Source: Nevskiaceae bacterium
GTDB lineage: Bacteria; Pseudomonadota; Gammaproteobacteria; Steroidobacterales; Steroidobacteraceae
NCBI GenBank assembly: GCA_018883185.1
Contig: VEQP01000005.1
Span: 50,948 to 114,947, forward strand
Direction of reading: 5' to 3'
DNA: 64,000 bases
The notes beneath the pieces were generated by a model. That model saw only the letters and a program-made list of their open reading frames with translations. It had not been told where the DNA came from and searched no databases. Position numbers and translations under genes: made by a program. Positions 24,837-33,894 of this stretch are shown one piece after another. Position 1 is the stretch's first letter, and each line of letters starts with the position of its first letter.

Positions 24837-26867
24837 TTAACGAGCGAGTGGGCCGAGGGCGTCCTTCAAGGGGCCTAGCCACGGCTCATATGGGCGCCAC
24901 TGATCGACGCCATCCCGATTGATGGGGCGGCGCACCTGCTCGGCGCTGGCCGTGTGCACTCGTCGCTCCGTGCGATGGAACTCAACGCAGGCGGGTTCGA
25001 AGGGCAGGCCGCAGTACTCGAGGATGCGTCGAACACTGCCCTCGAGATCGGCCAGCACGTCTTCGTGGCGCACGCACAGCACCCGACCGGGCAAGACAGC
25101 GTCCCAGTGCTCCATCAGACTCGCATAGCTGCGGTAATAGCGGCCGATATCATCTAGGTTATAGGCGAACGGGTGGCCATTGGCGTAGAGCTGCTTGAAG
25201 TTGCTGAAGCAGCAATCCATGGCGTCGCGACGCGCATCAATGATCTTCGCGTTGGGCAGGATCAGCTGAATCAGCGCGATGTTGCGGAAGTTGTTCGGCA
25301 TCTTGTCGATGAAGAACGGCTTGCCGCTGCGGTATACGCGAGTGTCGCGGATGTAGGCCTCACCGAACTCGCGGCACTGCTCGGCGGTCAACTGCGGCAA
25401 GACGCCCGGGTAGTGCGTATCGCCAAATTTGTCACCGCTGCCGAGCGAGCCGACGAGCCGCGGAATGTTCGCAAGTTCCATCGTGCCCTCAACCTGCGAA
25501 TGTGAGGCGAGGATCTGCTCAAGCAGTGTCGAGCCGGCCCGTGGCAGGCCGAGCACGAAGATGGGTGAGGCATCAGGGCAGCCCCAGCCGCGACGCGCTG
25601 CGAAAAACTCCGGGGTGCACAGTTCCATCTGCTTGCGCACGGCCCGCTCCTGCGCCGTGGCGCGGTAGCGGCCGCCTTCTTTCTTGAGCGCATTACCGCG
25701 ATCGTAGTAGCTGAACGAGTCGGCGTATTCGCCGCGATCTTCGAGTGCCTTGCCGAGGGCAAAACACAAGTGATAGCGATCGGCATGCTGCAGATAGGGC
25801 TGTGCCTCGTAATGGCGCATGCGCTCGAGCTCGGCATCGGTAAAGCGATAGGTCTTGAGGTTGGCGAGGCTCCAGTACGCCTCGCCGAAATCCGGCCGTA
25901 CCTCGATGGCACGGCGGTAAGACTCGATCGCCTTGGTTGATTCCCCGTTGGTCTTGAACGCATGCCCGAGCGATTGATGCAGTTCGGAGTCACGCGGCAT
26001 CTGTTGTAGCAAGGTCTGGTAGCGCTCGATGGAGCCGTTGACGTCACCGAGCGCCATCAAGATGCCCGCGTGCGTGACTCGCACGCCGGGGTTGCGCGGC
26101 TCGGCCGCCATCAGTCGCTCGCTTTCTTCGCGGGCACGCTGGTGTTTATGCAGATCGACGAGGGTGAGGATCAGGTCGTAGCGCGCCGAGTTGTAGTTCG
26201 GCGCCTTGGCGAGCAGCTTGTCGAGCAGGACCTCGGCATCGGTGTTGTATTCGAATTGTCGGGCGAGCATCGATAGGATGCGCAGCGCCTCGACATCCTC
26301 CGGATGCTGCGCCAGGAACGCGCGGACGGTGCGTTCGGCGTCTTCGTAGTCGCCGTCGGCGAACATGCCTCGGGCGGCCACGACTTCGACCGGAAGACTG
26401 GCGAGCTTGGCGACATGGTTGCCCGCGTTGGTTGCATCCTGTGTCCTGCCGACGATCCGATACAGACGCTCCAATGCCTGCCAGCTGGCGGGTAGGGCGG
26501 GGTTATAACGGATCGCCCACTCGAAGGCCTCGATGGCTTGGGTGGCCTCGCGAGTGAATACGTGACAGTGGCCACGCTCCTGAAAGAGGCGCGAATAGCG
26601 TGGGTGAAACGATTGCAGCGTCGCCAGCGTGCCTAGCGCTTCGGGGATTCGCTGCAACATGCGCTGTGAGACCGCGACCAGATACAGCAACTCGCGATGC
26701 CCGCGGTGCTCGCCGAGGTAAGCGTCCGCGACCTGCAGCACCTCGGCATAGCGACCACGACCGAGCGAGGCGCGCAGCACGGGCAGCGTCGTGTCGAGGT
26801 CGGGAAGGGCAGGTGTGGGTGCGTCGGGCTCCAAGATGCCGTATATCCAATTTGCGTGGGCGGCCAA
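24837..26867 (-). CDS. TPR-repeat protein with C-terminal sulfotransferase domain, 676 aa
   Basis: The N-terminal about 400 residues are tetratricopeptide-like repeats (for example SLGHAFKTNGESTKAIESYRRAIEVRP). The C-terminal about 260 residues are a sulfotransferase with the PAPS 5'-phosphosulfate loop GLPRAGSTLLEQIL (around residue 440) and a downstream 3'-phosphate region with DARRDAMDCC. It probably transfers sulfate from PAPS to an unknown acceptor in the cytoplasm. Such fusions often sit beside TonB receptors, as here. The only plausible start is TTG at 26867, just past the receptor's terminator, with a weak GGCGG site. The true start is therefore uncertain. Confidence 0.82.
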   Translation of the reverse strand: MAAHANWIYGILEPDAPTPALPDLDTTLPVLRASLGRGRYAEVLQVADAYLGEHRGHRELLYLVAVSQRMLQRIPEALGTLATLQSFHPRYSRLFQERGHCHVFTREATQAIEAFEWAIRYNPALPASWQALERLYRIVGRTQDATNAGNHVAKLASLPVEVVAARGMFADGDYEDAERTVRAFLAQHPEDVEALRILSMLARQFEYNTDAEVLLDKLLAKAPNYNSARYDLILTLVDLHKHQRAREESERLMAAEPRNPGVRVTHAGILMALGDVNGSIERYQTLLQQMPRDSELHQSLGHAFKTNGESTKAIESYRRAIEVRPDFGEAYWSLANLKTYRFTDAELERMRHYEAQPYLQHADRYHLCFALGKALEDRGEYADSFSYYDRGNALKKEGGRYRATAQERAVRKQMELCTPEFFAARRGWGCPDASPIFVLGLPRAGSTLLEQILASHSQVEGTMELANIPRLVGSLGSGDKFGDTHYPGVLPQLTAEQCREFGEAYIRDTRVYRSGKPFFIDKMPNNFRNIALIQLILPNAKIIDARRDAMDCCFSNFKQLYANGHPFAYNLDDIGRYYRSYASLMEHWDAVLPGRVLCVRHEDVLADLEGSVRRILEYCGLPFEPACVEFHRTERRVHTASAEQVRRPINRDGVDQWRPYEPWLGPLKDALGPLAR

Positions 26868-26879
26868 AAGTTTACCGCC

Positions 26880-26914
26880 AAAAAAAAGCGGCGGACCGTT
26901 GCCGATCCGCCGCT
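26880..26914 (-). terminator. Rho-independent terminator of the TonB-receptor gene
   Basis: On the minus strand a perfect 8-bp GC-rich stem GCGGCGGA / TCCGCCGC (26913-26906 with 26895-26888, extended by one A-T pair) with a 10-base loop is followed by eight T (26887-26880). It starts 15 bp after the receptor stop codon. Confidence 0.9.
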
Positions 26915-26929
26915 CGGTTTGCTGCGAAC

Positions 26930-29605
26930 TTACTCGCCGAAGCGGTAGCCGAACTGCAGGCCGATCGTACGCGGCCGCGGCGGGTTACGCGTCTCGACGA
27001 ACTGCGTGCTTGCCGCAAAGTCGGCCTCGTGACGGTCCGTGAGGTTCGTCACGACGAGCTCTGCGGTCCAGTTGTCCTTGGCGATACCCGCCGAGAGGCC
27101 CACATCCGTGTACGACTCGAGCAGGAAGCTCTGCAATCGGTTGGCCGCCGAGCGGCGATCATCCGAGTACACGATACCCACTTGCGTGTAGTAGTCGTAG
27201 CTGTTGCGGCTCCACTCGTAGCGCGCGCGGACGTTGCCCTGGATCTCCGGAGCATTCGCCGCCGGGTCACCCGGAACGCCGAACACATCCTTCACGCCGA
27301 CCGCCGCGCCGCTGGCCGCCGAGCCGACCCACGCTTCCGTGATCGGCTTGCCGAAGCCCGGAGTACCCGCGATGTTGTTGATGAACTGCGGGTTGTTGGT
27401 CAACTCGGCCTTGTTGTAGGCGATCGCACCGTCGACCGTCAGACCTTCCGAGACGCGGGCCGACAGACTCATCTGGATGCCCTTGGTCTCGTAGCTCGGG
27501 CCATTGACGCTGACCGTCAGGTTGCCGAAGCCCGCCTGCGGGGCAAAGATGCCCGACTGCGCGTTGTCCCACTTCACCTGGTAGATGGCGCCGTTGAACT
27601 GCACGCGGTTGTCCATGAGCGTGGTCTTCCAGCCGATTTCGTAGTTCACGAGATCATCCGACTTGAAGAACAGCGGCAACTGGAACTGGTTCGTCGCTCC
27701 GCGCGTGGCCTTGCCCGTGCTGCGATCGACAAGCCGCAGCACCTGCGAGCTGCCGCGGTTGAAGCCGCCGGGACGGAAGCCTTCCGACCACGTGGCATAC
27801 AGCAATACGTCGTCGGTCATCTTCCAGCTGACATTGACGCGGCTGCGGAAGCCCGTGTCGGTGAAGCTGTTGATGGCCTGCTCGTTGACGTTGGTGCCGT
27901 ACGGCGTCATGCACATGCCGGTCTTGGTCGACACGCCCGAGCCGTACTGCTTGCAGAAGAAGCTGCCGACGTTGCCGCCCAGCATTTGGTTGAAGCCATC
28001 GAAGTAGCGCGTGCCCGCGGTCACGGTCAGCGCATCGGTGACTTTCCAGTCGACCGAGAGGAAGGCAGCCTTCTGCTCGTACACTCGCTTGAAGTCGTTG
28101 AAGAAGCCCGTCGCCGAGTTACGGCGATTCGGGTTGTTGAACGACGCCGAGGCGAACTTGGTGGTCTTGGCCGGATCGAGCCAGAAGAAGCAGCTCTGCG
28201 GACCACCCACCGTGCACTCAGGCACCGACTTGTAGAGCCATTCGGTCTGATCGTTGACCTTGCGCTCTTCGTAGAACAGGCCGCCCACCGCGCTCACGGT
28301 CCAATCAGACGGAGTGCTGAGCCGCAGTTCGTGGCTGGTGTTGATGTTCTCGATCGTGTTCTGCCAAACGGAGGAGGGCGTGTAGCACTTGTCCACCGAC
28401 GCGCCGGAGTAGCCGGTGCACTGGTAATACGCACCATAAAGACCACGCGCGTAGTTCGTGTAGTCACCCTGGATGAAGTTGTCTCGGTTGAGGCGCGAGC
28501 CCGTGTACACGAGATCGAGGGTGCCGACCTTGCCCGTGATGGTCAGCGCGGTGTTGGAGAACTTGTCCTTGGTGATCGAGTCGTTGAACAAGGTGACTTG
28601 GTAATCCTGCAGCGGCTTGCCACGGATGGCCGCGTTCTGCGGACCGCCGGTGGTGCAGGTCGACTCTTTGGTCGGATCCGGGCAATCCGAACCGTAGGGC
28701 ATTTCATAGAACACGCCGCCACTGTCGATGTTCTGGAAGCTTTGCACGAGCAGCACGTTCCAGTCGTCGTTGGCATCGTAGGACACGCTGAGACGTGCGC
28801 CCTTGTAGGTCACCGAGTTGATGTCGTCGCGGGCGATCTTGTAGTTGTCGATCACCACCGAGTCCTTCGGCACCCGGCCGCCCGTCAGCACCGCAAAGGC
28901 CGTGTCGGTGCTGCGACGCGTGAAGGTGGAGGGCACGTTGTCGATGTAGCCACCGCGTGAGTCGTTGTACGCCACCATGCGCACAGCGAGCTTGTCGGAG
29001 AGGGGCAGATTCAACATGCCCTGCACGCTGCCGCTGTCTTCGCCGCCGGCCGTCGAAGCGTAGCCCGCGCGGAAGGACGACTCGGTGATGCCCTGCTTGG
29101 GCTTGCTCGTGATGTAGCGAACGACACCCGCCTGGGCACCGGCGCCGAACAGCGTACCCTGCGGGCCTTCGAGTACTTCGATGCGCTCAAGATCAGCCGC
29201 GTACACATCGAGGTTACGGCCGGGCAACTGCACGGCCTGATCGTCGAGATACAGACCGACCGTCGGCCACTGGCCGACCGTGCCGCCACCTTGCAGGATG
29301 GCACCGCCGATGCTGAGGCCACGAATCGAGAAGTTGCCGTGGGTCGGACCGACCGAAGCCGCCTGCACGTTCGGCAGGAATTTCACAAACTCGTCGATGG
29401 TGGTGACCTTGAGATTTTCCAAGGTCTCCGAGGTCAGGGCCTGCACCGTGATGGGCACGTCCTGAATGTTTTCGTTGCGGCGCTGCGCCGTGACGACGAT
29501 TTCGTCGAGGCTCAGGCTGTCTTCACTGCCACTCGTCTGTGCGGTGGCATTTTGGCCTTGCGAGGCCAGAGCGGCAAAAACCGCCGCCGAGATCTTCTTA
29601 TTCAC
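26930..29605 (-). CDS. TonB-dependent outer-membrane receptor, 891 aa
   Basis: A signal peptide is followed by a TonB-box-like segment (LDEIVVTAQRR), a plug domain (about 40-170; IRGLSIGG, YLDDQAVQ, ERIEVLEGPQGTLFGAGAQAG) and a long beta-barrel ending in GLQFGYRFGE. It imports a bulky or scarce substrate across the outer membrane using TonB energy. GTG at 29605 is chosen because AAGGGGAGA lies 5 bases upstream; the frame extends 69 codons further without similarity. No cobalamin-riboswitch B12 box was seen upstream, so a BtuB role is not supported. The gene has its own terminator, followed by the TPR-sulfotransferase. Confidence 0.9.
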   Translation of the reverse strand: MNKKISAAVFAALASQGQNATAQTSGSEDSLSLDEIVVTAQRRNENIQDVPITVQALTSETLENLKVTTIDEFVKFLPNVQAASVGPTHGNFSIRGLSIGGAILQGGGTVGQWPTVGLYLDDQAVQLPGRNLDVYAADLERIEVLEGPQGTLFGAGAQAGVVRYITSKPKQGITESSFRAGYASTAGGEDSGSVQGMLNLPLSDKLAVRMVAYNDSRGGYIDNVPSTFTRRSTDTAFAVLTGGRVPKDSVVIDNYKIARDDINSVTYKGARLSVSYDANDDWNVLLVQSFQNIDSGGVFYEMPYGSDCPDPTKESTCTTGGPQNAAIRGKPLQDYQVTLFNDSITKDKFSNTALTITGKVGTLDLVYTGSRLNRDNFIQGDYTNYARGLYGAYYQCTGYSGASVDKCYTPSSVWQNTIENINTSHELRLSTPSDWTVSAVGGLFYEERKVNDQTEWLYKSVPECTVGGPQSCFFWLDPAKTTKFASASFNNPNRRNSATGFFNDFKRVYEQKAAFLSVDWKVTDALTVTAGTRYFDGFNQMLGGNVGSFFCKQYGSGVSTKTGMCMTPYGTNVNEQAINSFTDTGFRSRVNVSWKMTDDVLLYATWSEGFRPGGFNRGSSQVLRLVDRSTGKATRGATNQFQLPLFFKSDDLVNYEIGWKTTLMDNRVQFNGAIYQVKWDNAQSGIFAPQAGFGNLTVSVNGPSYETKGIQMSLSARVSEGLTVDGAIAYNKAELTNNPQFINNIAGTPGFGKPITEAWVGSAASGAAVGVKDVFGVPGDPAANAPEIQGNVRARYEWSRNSYDYYTQVGIVYSDDRRSAANRLQSFLLESYTDVGLSAGIAKDNWTAELVVTNLTDRHEADFAASTQFVETRNPPRPRTIGLQFGYRFGE

Positions 29606-29789
29606 GGTGTCTCCCCTTGACAACACAGCGTGTCGTCGCTGCTTCGGTTGAGTATCCCCTCGTTCACGGCACGCTGTCAGCGCGTGGCTGGCATCGTGAC
29701 GGTTAGCGTCGAGAATAGAACGAGGCGCGCGATCACCACAAGATGCAGCGTCGCTGTGCTGCGGTCGCAGGCGAAAAAAGCGCCTGGCA

Positions 29790-29804
29790 TGGGATGACAT
29801 CCCA
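29790..29804. promoter_or_regulatory. 15-bp perfect palindrome upstream of the TonB-receptor gene
   Basis: TGGGATG-A-CATCCCA, 7-bp arms with a single central base, lies 185 bp upstream of the receptor start and 38 bp after the serine hydrolase gene. It could be an operator, or a weak terminator hairpin for the hydrolase gene; no T-tract follows. The remaining 236-bp gap holds no gene I can support. Confidence 0.4.
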
Positions 29805-29841
29805 GATAACAAAAGCGACGTTCAAGCACGACTTTACGTCG

Positions 29842-31176
29842 TCAGCGGCGAGTGGGCGCCAACTCCGCGATCGCTTGATACACCTGGTTGTGCATGTCCT
29901 GGTACGTGCGGTTGGGCAGTCCGTCGGGTCCGCGCAACACCTGGGCCAGCACCACCGCGACAACGCCCGTGCTCGGGCTCACCATCCAATTGGTATCGAG
30001 CACGCCCGGCCAGGTGTAGTCGCCGTTTCGATTCGCTTGCGGTACAGCTCGATAGTCGATGACCGGCGACACGCCAAGCCCGAAGCCGAGGCCGCGCCAC
30101 GTGTCGCCGTAGGCTTTGCCCATCGCCGAGTCGGGGACTTGCTGACTGGTCATGAGTTCGACGGTCTGCGGCGCGAGGTACTGGCGGCCTTCGAAGCGAC
30201 CACCATTGGCCAGCATCTGCGCGAACCGCAAGTAATCGCCAGCCGTGGAGATGAGGCCCCCGCCGCCCGACACGAACGCCGGCGGACTGGTTGGCGGCAG
30301 ACCGAGAGGACCCTCCACACGTTCTAGCGTGCCAGCGGCGTTGCGACGGTAGGTGATCGCCACGCGCGACAGATCGCCGGGCGACACATGAAATCCCGTG
30401 TGAGTCATGCCGAGCGGATCGAACAGGCGAGTGTTCAGAAATTGCTCGAATGGCATGCCGGAGACCACGCTGACGAGGTGGCCGAGCACATCGGTCGCGT
30501 AGCTGTAGCGCCAGTCGCTGCCGGGTTGAAAGTAGAGCGGTAACTTGGCGAGTTGCCGGATGCTCTCTGCCGTGCTCTGTCCGCCGTAGGGGTTGAACTC
30601 ACCCCAGCTTTTGGCGAGCGGTGAACTGCGATCGTAGTTGCTGCCGTAGCCGAGTCCACTTGTGTGCGTGAGCAGGTGTCGAATGGTGATGGGTTGTCTC
30701 AGCGCTTCGGTTTCGATATTGCCGGCGGCGTCTACGGCTTTGAAGACACGGGTGTCCCCGAACTCGGGCAAGTAGCGTGAGATGGGGTCATCGAGTTGCA
30801 GCTTGCCCTGCTCGTACAACATCAACACAGCGACGGAAGTTACCGGCTTGCTCATGCTGAAAATCCGGAAGCGAGTGTCGAGCGACATCGGAATCGCGTT
30901 TTCCCGATCCTGCATGCCCACAGCTGCCGAGTAGACGAGTTTGCCGTGCCGAGCAACGAGGATGCTGTAACCGGCTGCCGCGTTACCTTGCGACTCGCGA
31001 CGGAAAAATTCGCCGAGGTCGTTGAGGCGCTCGGTGGACATGCCCACCGATTCCGGGGTGGTCCGCGGCAGCGGCGTGCTCGAGGCTTTTGTCCCCTGTG
31101 CGGCGTTTGTTGGGGCTTGTAGTGCGAGGCAGAGCAAGCCGGTGATCGCTGCGAGGCGTGGAAACATTTGCGTCAC
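29842..31176 (-). CDS. Secreted beta-lactamase-family serine hydrolase, about 444 aa
   Basis: Class C beta-lactamase/esterase fold. An N-terminal signal peptide (FPRLAAITGLLCLALQA) precedes the catalytic S-x-x-K as SMSK near residues 107-110, with a YSYATDV segment at the place of the YxN motif and GGGGLIST further on. Family members are esterases, D-aminopeptidases or transpeptidase-like hydrolases acting in the periplasm. I chose GTG at 31176 with GGAG nine bases upstream; ATG 31167 is an alternative and the longest frame would need a TTG at 31191. It is divergent from the aldehyde dehydrogenase gene. It could hydrolyse an ester or amide of the imported amine, by inference. Confidence 0.82.
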   Translation of the reverse strand: MTQMFPRLAAITGLLCLALQAPTNAAQGTKASSTPLPRTTPESVGMSTERLNDLGEFFRRESQGNAAAGYSILVARHGKLVYSAAVGMQDRENAIPMSLDTRFRIFSMSKPVTSVAVLMLYEQGKLQLDDPISRYLPEFGDTRVFKAVDAAGNIETEALRQPITIRHLLTHTSGLGYGSNYDRSSPLAKSWGEFNPYGGQSTAESIRQLAKLPLYFQPGSDWRYSYATDVLGHLVSVVSGMPFEQFLNTRLFDPLGMTHTGFHVSPGDLSRVAITYRRNAAGTLERVEGPLGLPPTSPPAFVSGGGGLISTAGDYLRFAQMLANGGRFEGRQYLAPQTVELMTSQQVPDSAMGKAYGDTWRGLGFGLGVSPVIDYRAVPQANRNGDYTWPGVLDTNWMVSPSTGVVAVVLAQVLRGPDGLPNRTYQDMHNQVYQAIAELAPTRR

Positions 31177-31192
31177 GGTGGTGGACTCCAAC

Positions 31193-31222
31193 TTGACTGA
31201 GAATGGCTTGCCTGAGAATGGC
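31193..31222. repeat. 15-bp tandem direct repeat (2 copies) in the divergent promoter region
   Basis: TTGACTGAGAATGGC (31193-31207) is followed directly by TTGCCTGAGAATGGC (31208-31222), 14 of 15 bases identical. It lies between the serine hydrolase and the aldehyde dehydrogenase. The first copy contains a TTGACT hexamer. A regulator binding site or a slippage duplication are both possible. Confidence 0.8.
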
Positions 31223-31256
31223 AGTATAGCGACACTACCGTGAGGGTCAGGAATTC

Positions 31257-32687
31257 ATGAAGACGTTGCAGCACTACATCGACGGCCGCTGGGTATCGCC
31301 CATCGAGCCCGGTGCCTTATTTCCCGTCATCAACCCCGCCGACGAAACACAAGTGGCGGAGATCCGCATGGGCTCCGCGGCGGATGTCGAACTTGCCGTG
31401 GCTGCCGCGCACCGCGCGTTTGCCACGTTTGCCTTGACGCCCCTTGCCGAACGACTCGAGATGCTGCGCCGGCTCAAAGCGATTTTCGTGCGCCGTCTCG
31501 ACGAGATGGCCGATGCCATCACCACCGAAATGGGCGCGCCTCACGACATGTCGCGTGACGCGCAAGCGGCATCGGGTCCTGATCACATCGAGGCGACGCT
31601 GGTGGCAGCGCAGCAACTCGATTGGGAAACGCGCATCGGCACTTCCAACGTGGTGCGCGAGCCCGTGGGCGTGTGCGGTCTCGTGACACCCTGGAATTGG
31701 CCGATCAACCAGATCATGGCCAAGGTCGCCCCGGCCATTGCTGCGGGCTGCACCGTGGTTCTCAAGCCGAGCGAGCAAGCGCCCCTTTCGGCACAACTGG
31801 TCGCCGAGTTCATCGATGAGGCAGGGTTTCCTGCCGGTGTGTTCAACATGGTGCATGGCACGGGACCGGCAGTCGGTCATGCGCTGAGCGCGCATCCGCT
31901 GATCGAGATGATGTCGTTCACCGGCTCGACTCGCGCGGGCATCGATGTGGCAAAGACCGCTGCCGATACCGTCAAGCGCGTGGCTCAGGAGCTCGGCGGC
32001 AAATCGCCGAATCTTATTTTTGCCGACGCTGATCTCGAGCGTGCGCTCGGCAATTCCATCCGCCGCTGCTTCTACAACACCGGCCAATCCTGCAACGCGC
32101 CGACGCGCATGCTCATCGAGCGTGCCGTGTACGAGCAGGCGGTGCAGATCGTGCGGCGCTTGGCGGAGGCCACCGACGTCGGTGATCCGCGTCTGCCGGG
32201 CAAGCACATCGGCCCGTTGTCCTCGCGTATTCAGTTCGAGCGCGTACAGGCCTACATGCAGATCGGCATCGATGAGGGTGCGCGCCTCGTGACCGGCGGC
32301 CCTGGCCGACATCCGCGCTTCGAGCGCGGCTATTACGTGCGGCCCACCGTGTTCGCCGACGTGCATAACCAGATGCGCATCGCCCGCGAGGAAATCTTTG
32401 GTCCGGTGCTCGCCATGATCCCGTTCGACTCCATCGAGCAGGCCATCGAGATCGCCAATGACACGCCGTATGGCCTTGCGGCTTACCTGCACACGAGCGA
32501 CATGGCCAAGGCTCATTCGGTCGCGCGACGATTGCGCGCGGGCAGCGTGCACATCAACGGCGCGGGCCAGGGTTACGCCGAGCCTTTCGGCGGCTTCAAG
32601 CAGTCCGGTAACGGCCGCGAGTGCGGCGCCTACGGTCTACTTGAGTTCCTCGAACTCAAATCCATCAACGGCTATTACCCGGCCTGA
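31257..32687 (+). CDS. Aldehyde dehydrogenase family protein, 476 aa
   Basis: NAD(P)-dependent oxidation of an aldehyde to a carboxylate. Visible are the Asn-containing TPWNWPINQ, FTGSTRAG, the general-base Glu 245 in ELGGKSPN and the catalytic Cys 279 in NTGQSCNAP. The length is normal for the family. AGGA lies 5 bases before the ATG. It heads a plus-strand run with an enolase-superfamily enzyme, a GMC oxidoreductase and a BCCT carrier. Together with the GMC enzyme it could perform the choline to betaine aldehyde to betaine route (BetA/BetB-like), but sequence alone does not separate betaine aldehyde from other aldehydes. Confidence 0.9.
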   Translation: MKTLQHYIDGRWVSPIEPGALFPVINPADETQVAEIRMGSAADVELAVAAAHRAFATFALTPLAERLEMLRRLKAIFVRRLDEMADAITTEMGAPHDMSRDAQAASGPDHIEATLVAAQQLDWETRIGTSNVVREPVGVCGLVTPWNWPINQIMAKVAPAIAAGCTVVLKPSEQAPLSAQLVAEFIDEAGFPAGVFNMVHGTGPAVGHALSAHPLIEMMSFTGSTRAGIDVAKTAADTVKRVAQELGGKSPNLIFADADLERALGNSIRRCFYNTGQSCNAPTRMLIERAVYEQAVQIVRRLAEATDVGDPRLPGKHIGPLSSRIQFERVQAYMQIGIDEGARLVTGGPGRHPRFERGYYVRPTVFADVHNQMRIAREEIFGPVLAMIPFDSIEQAIEIANDTPYGLAAYLHTSDMAKAHSVARRLRAGSVHINGAGQGYAEPFGGFKQSGNGRECGAYGLLEFLELKSINGYYPA

Positions 32688-32703
32688 TTTCCAAGGACAT
32701 CGA

Positions 32704-33894
32704 ATGATTCTCAAGGACATCGAGACCTTCGTCGTCGGCAACCCGCCGCCGGCCTTTGGCGGACGCTATTTCGTCTTCGTGAAATTGACGACCAACGACG
32801 GCATCAGCGGTATCGGCGAGGCGTACTGCGTGCCGTTCCACCCGGATCTTGTCGCACGAATGCTGGAAGACGTCTTTGCGCGCTACGTGGTCGGTCAGGA
32901 TCCGCATTCGATCGAGACGATTTGGCGGCGTGTGTATTCGAGCGGCTTCACTCAGCATCCGGATTTAACGCTGATGGGCGTGTTGAGTGCGCTCGAGATG
33001 GCGTGCTGGGACATCATCGGCAAGGCCGCAGGGCAGCCGGTTTATCAGCTGCTCGGCGGGCGAGTGCACGAGAAAATCCGCACTTACACGTACATTTATC
33101 CGACGGCGACCGAGACGGATGCCATCTATCACGATGCCGAGCGCTCCGCGGAACGCGCCGTCGAGTACCAGAAGCAAGGTTTCACGGCGATCAAGTTCGA
33201 CCCCGCCGGCCCTTACACCGCCTTCGATGGGCGGCAGTTGTCACTGCACGAGCTCGAGCGCAGCGAGCGCTTCGTGCGCCTGATCCGCGAGGCCGTGGGC
33301 AACAAGGTCGATCTGCTGTTCGGCACTCACGGGCAGATGACGGCGGCCGGTGCAATCCGGCTTGCCAAACGGCTCGAGTTCGCCGATCCGCTGTGGTTCG
33401 AGGAGCCCGTGCCGCCCGACTCACCCGAGGAGATGGCACTCGTGGCGCGAGCGACCAGCATCCCGATCGCCGCGGGTGAGCGGCTGACGACGAAGTACGA
33501 CTTCGCGCGGGTTTTGCGCGCCAATGCCGCAGCCATCCTGCAGATGAATCTCGGGCGTGTCGGCGGGCTACTCGAAGCCAAGAAAATCGCCGGCATGGCC
33601 GAGGCGCAGCACGTGCAGATTGCGCCGCATCTTTACTGCGGGCCTGTGGTGGGTGCCGCGAACATCCAGCTTGCCACCTGCAGCCCCAACTTTTTGATAC
33701 TCGAGGGTATCGAGCGCTGGCAGGGCTTCCACGCCGATATTTTGCGCAAGCCGATCGAGTGGCAGGACGGGTATGTCATTCCGTCGCGCGAGCCGGGTCT
33801 CGGTGTCGAACTCAACGAAGAAGTGGCTCGTGCGCACCCTTACCGCGGCAACATGCTGCATCTTGAAATGACGCAGCACCCGGCGCCCGTCTGA
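32704..33894 (+). CDS. Second enolase-superfamily (mandelate racemase type) enzyme, 396 aa
   Basis: Mandelate-racemase-group barrel protein with an N-terminal capping domain, AIKFDPAG on strand 2, WFEEP and AAGERLTTK as metal Glu positions, and IAPHLYCGPV near the end. Where the family normally has a metal-binding Asp the sequence reads FGTHGQ, so that ligand is not evident although a His is present. It may be an acid-sugar dehydratase-like or epimerase enzyme. Start ATG 32704 is 16 bp after the aldehyde dehydrogenase; the frame is open much further upstream inside that gene. Its stop codon lies in the first unit of a 17-bp tandem repeat. Confidence 0.85.
   Translation: MILKDIETFVVGNPPPAFGGRYFVFVKLTTNDGISGIGEAYCVPFHPDLVARMLEDVFARYVVGQDPHSIETIWRRVYSSGFTQHPDLTLMGVLSALEMACWDIIGKAAGQPVYQLLGGRVHEKIRTYTYIYPTATETDAIYHDAERSAERAVEYQKQGFTAIKFDPAGPYTAFDGRQLSLHELERSERFVRLIREAVGNKVDLLFGTHGQMTAAGAIRLAKRLEFADPLWFEEPVPPDSPEEMALVARATSIPIAAGERLTTKYDFARVLRANAAAILQMNLGRVGGLLEAKKIAGMAEAQHVQIAPHLYCGPVVGAANIQLATCSPNFLILEGIERWQGFHADILRKPIEWQDGYVIPSREPGLGVELNEEVARAHPYRGNMLHLEMTQHPAPV

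Noticed and set aside
26600..28960. A 786-codon plus-strand open frame antisense to the TonB receptor and sulfotransferase genes
   Set aside because: Arg/Ala/Val-rich translation without motifs, crossing a strong terminator and two genes with clear families; it is a shadow caused by high third-position GC.
29606..29841. Possible cobalamin riboswitch before the TonB receptor (BtuB hypothesis)
   Set aside because: I found no B12-box-like element (GCCACTG context) in this gap, so a B12 receptor role has no support beyond the B12 theme of the window.
31317..32552. A 411-codon minus-strand frame over the aldehyde dehydrogenase gene
   Set aside because: Antisense to a gene with intact catalytic Cys and Glu; translation is His/Arg-rich without family features.
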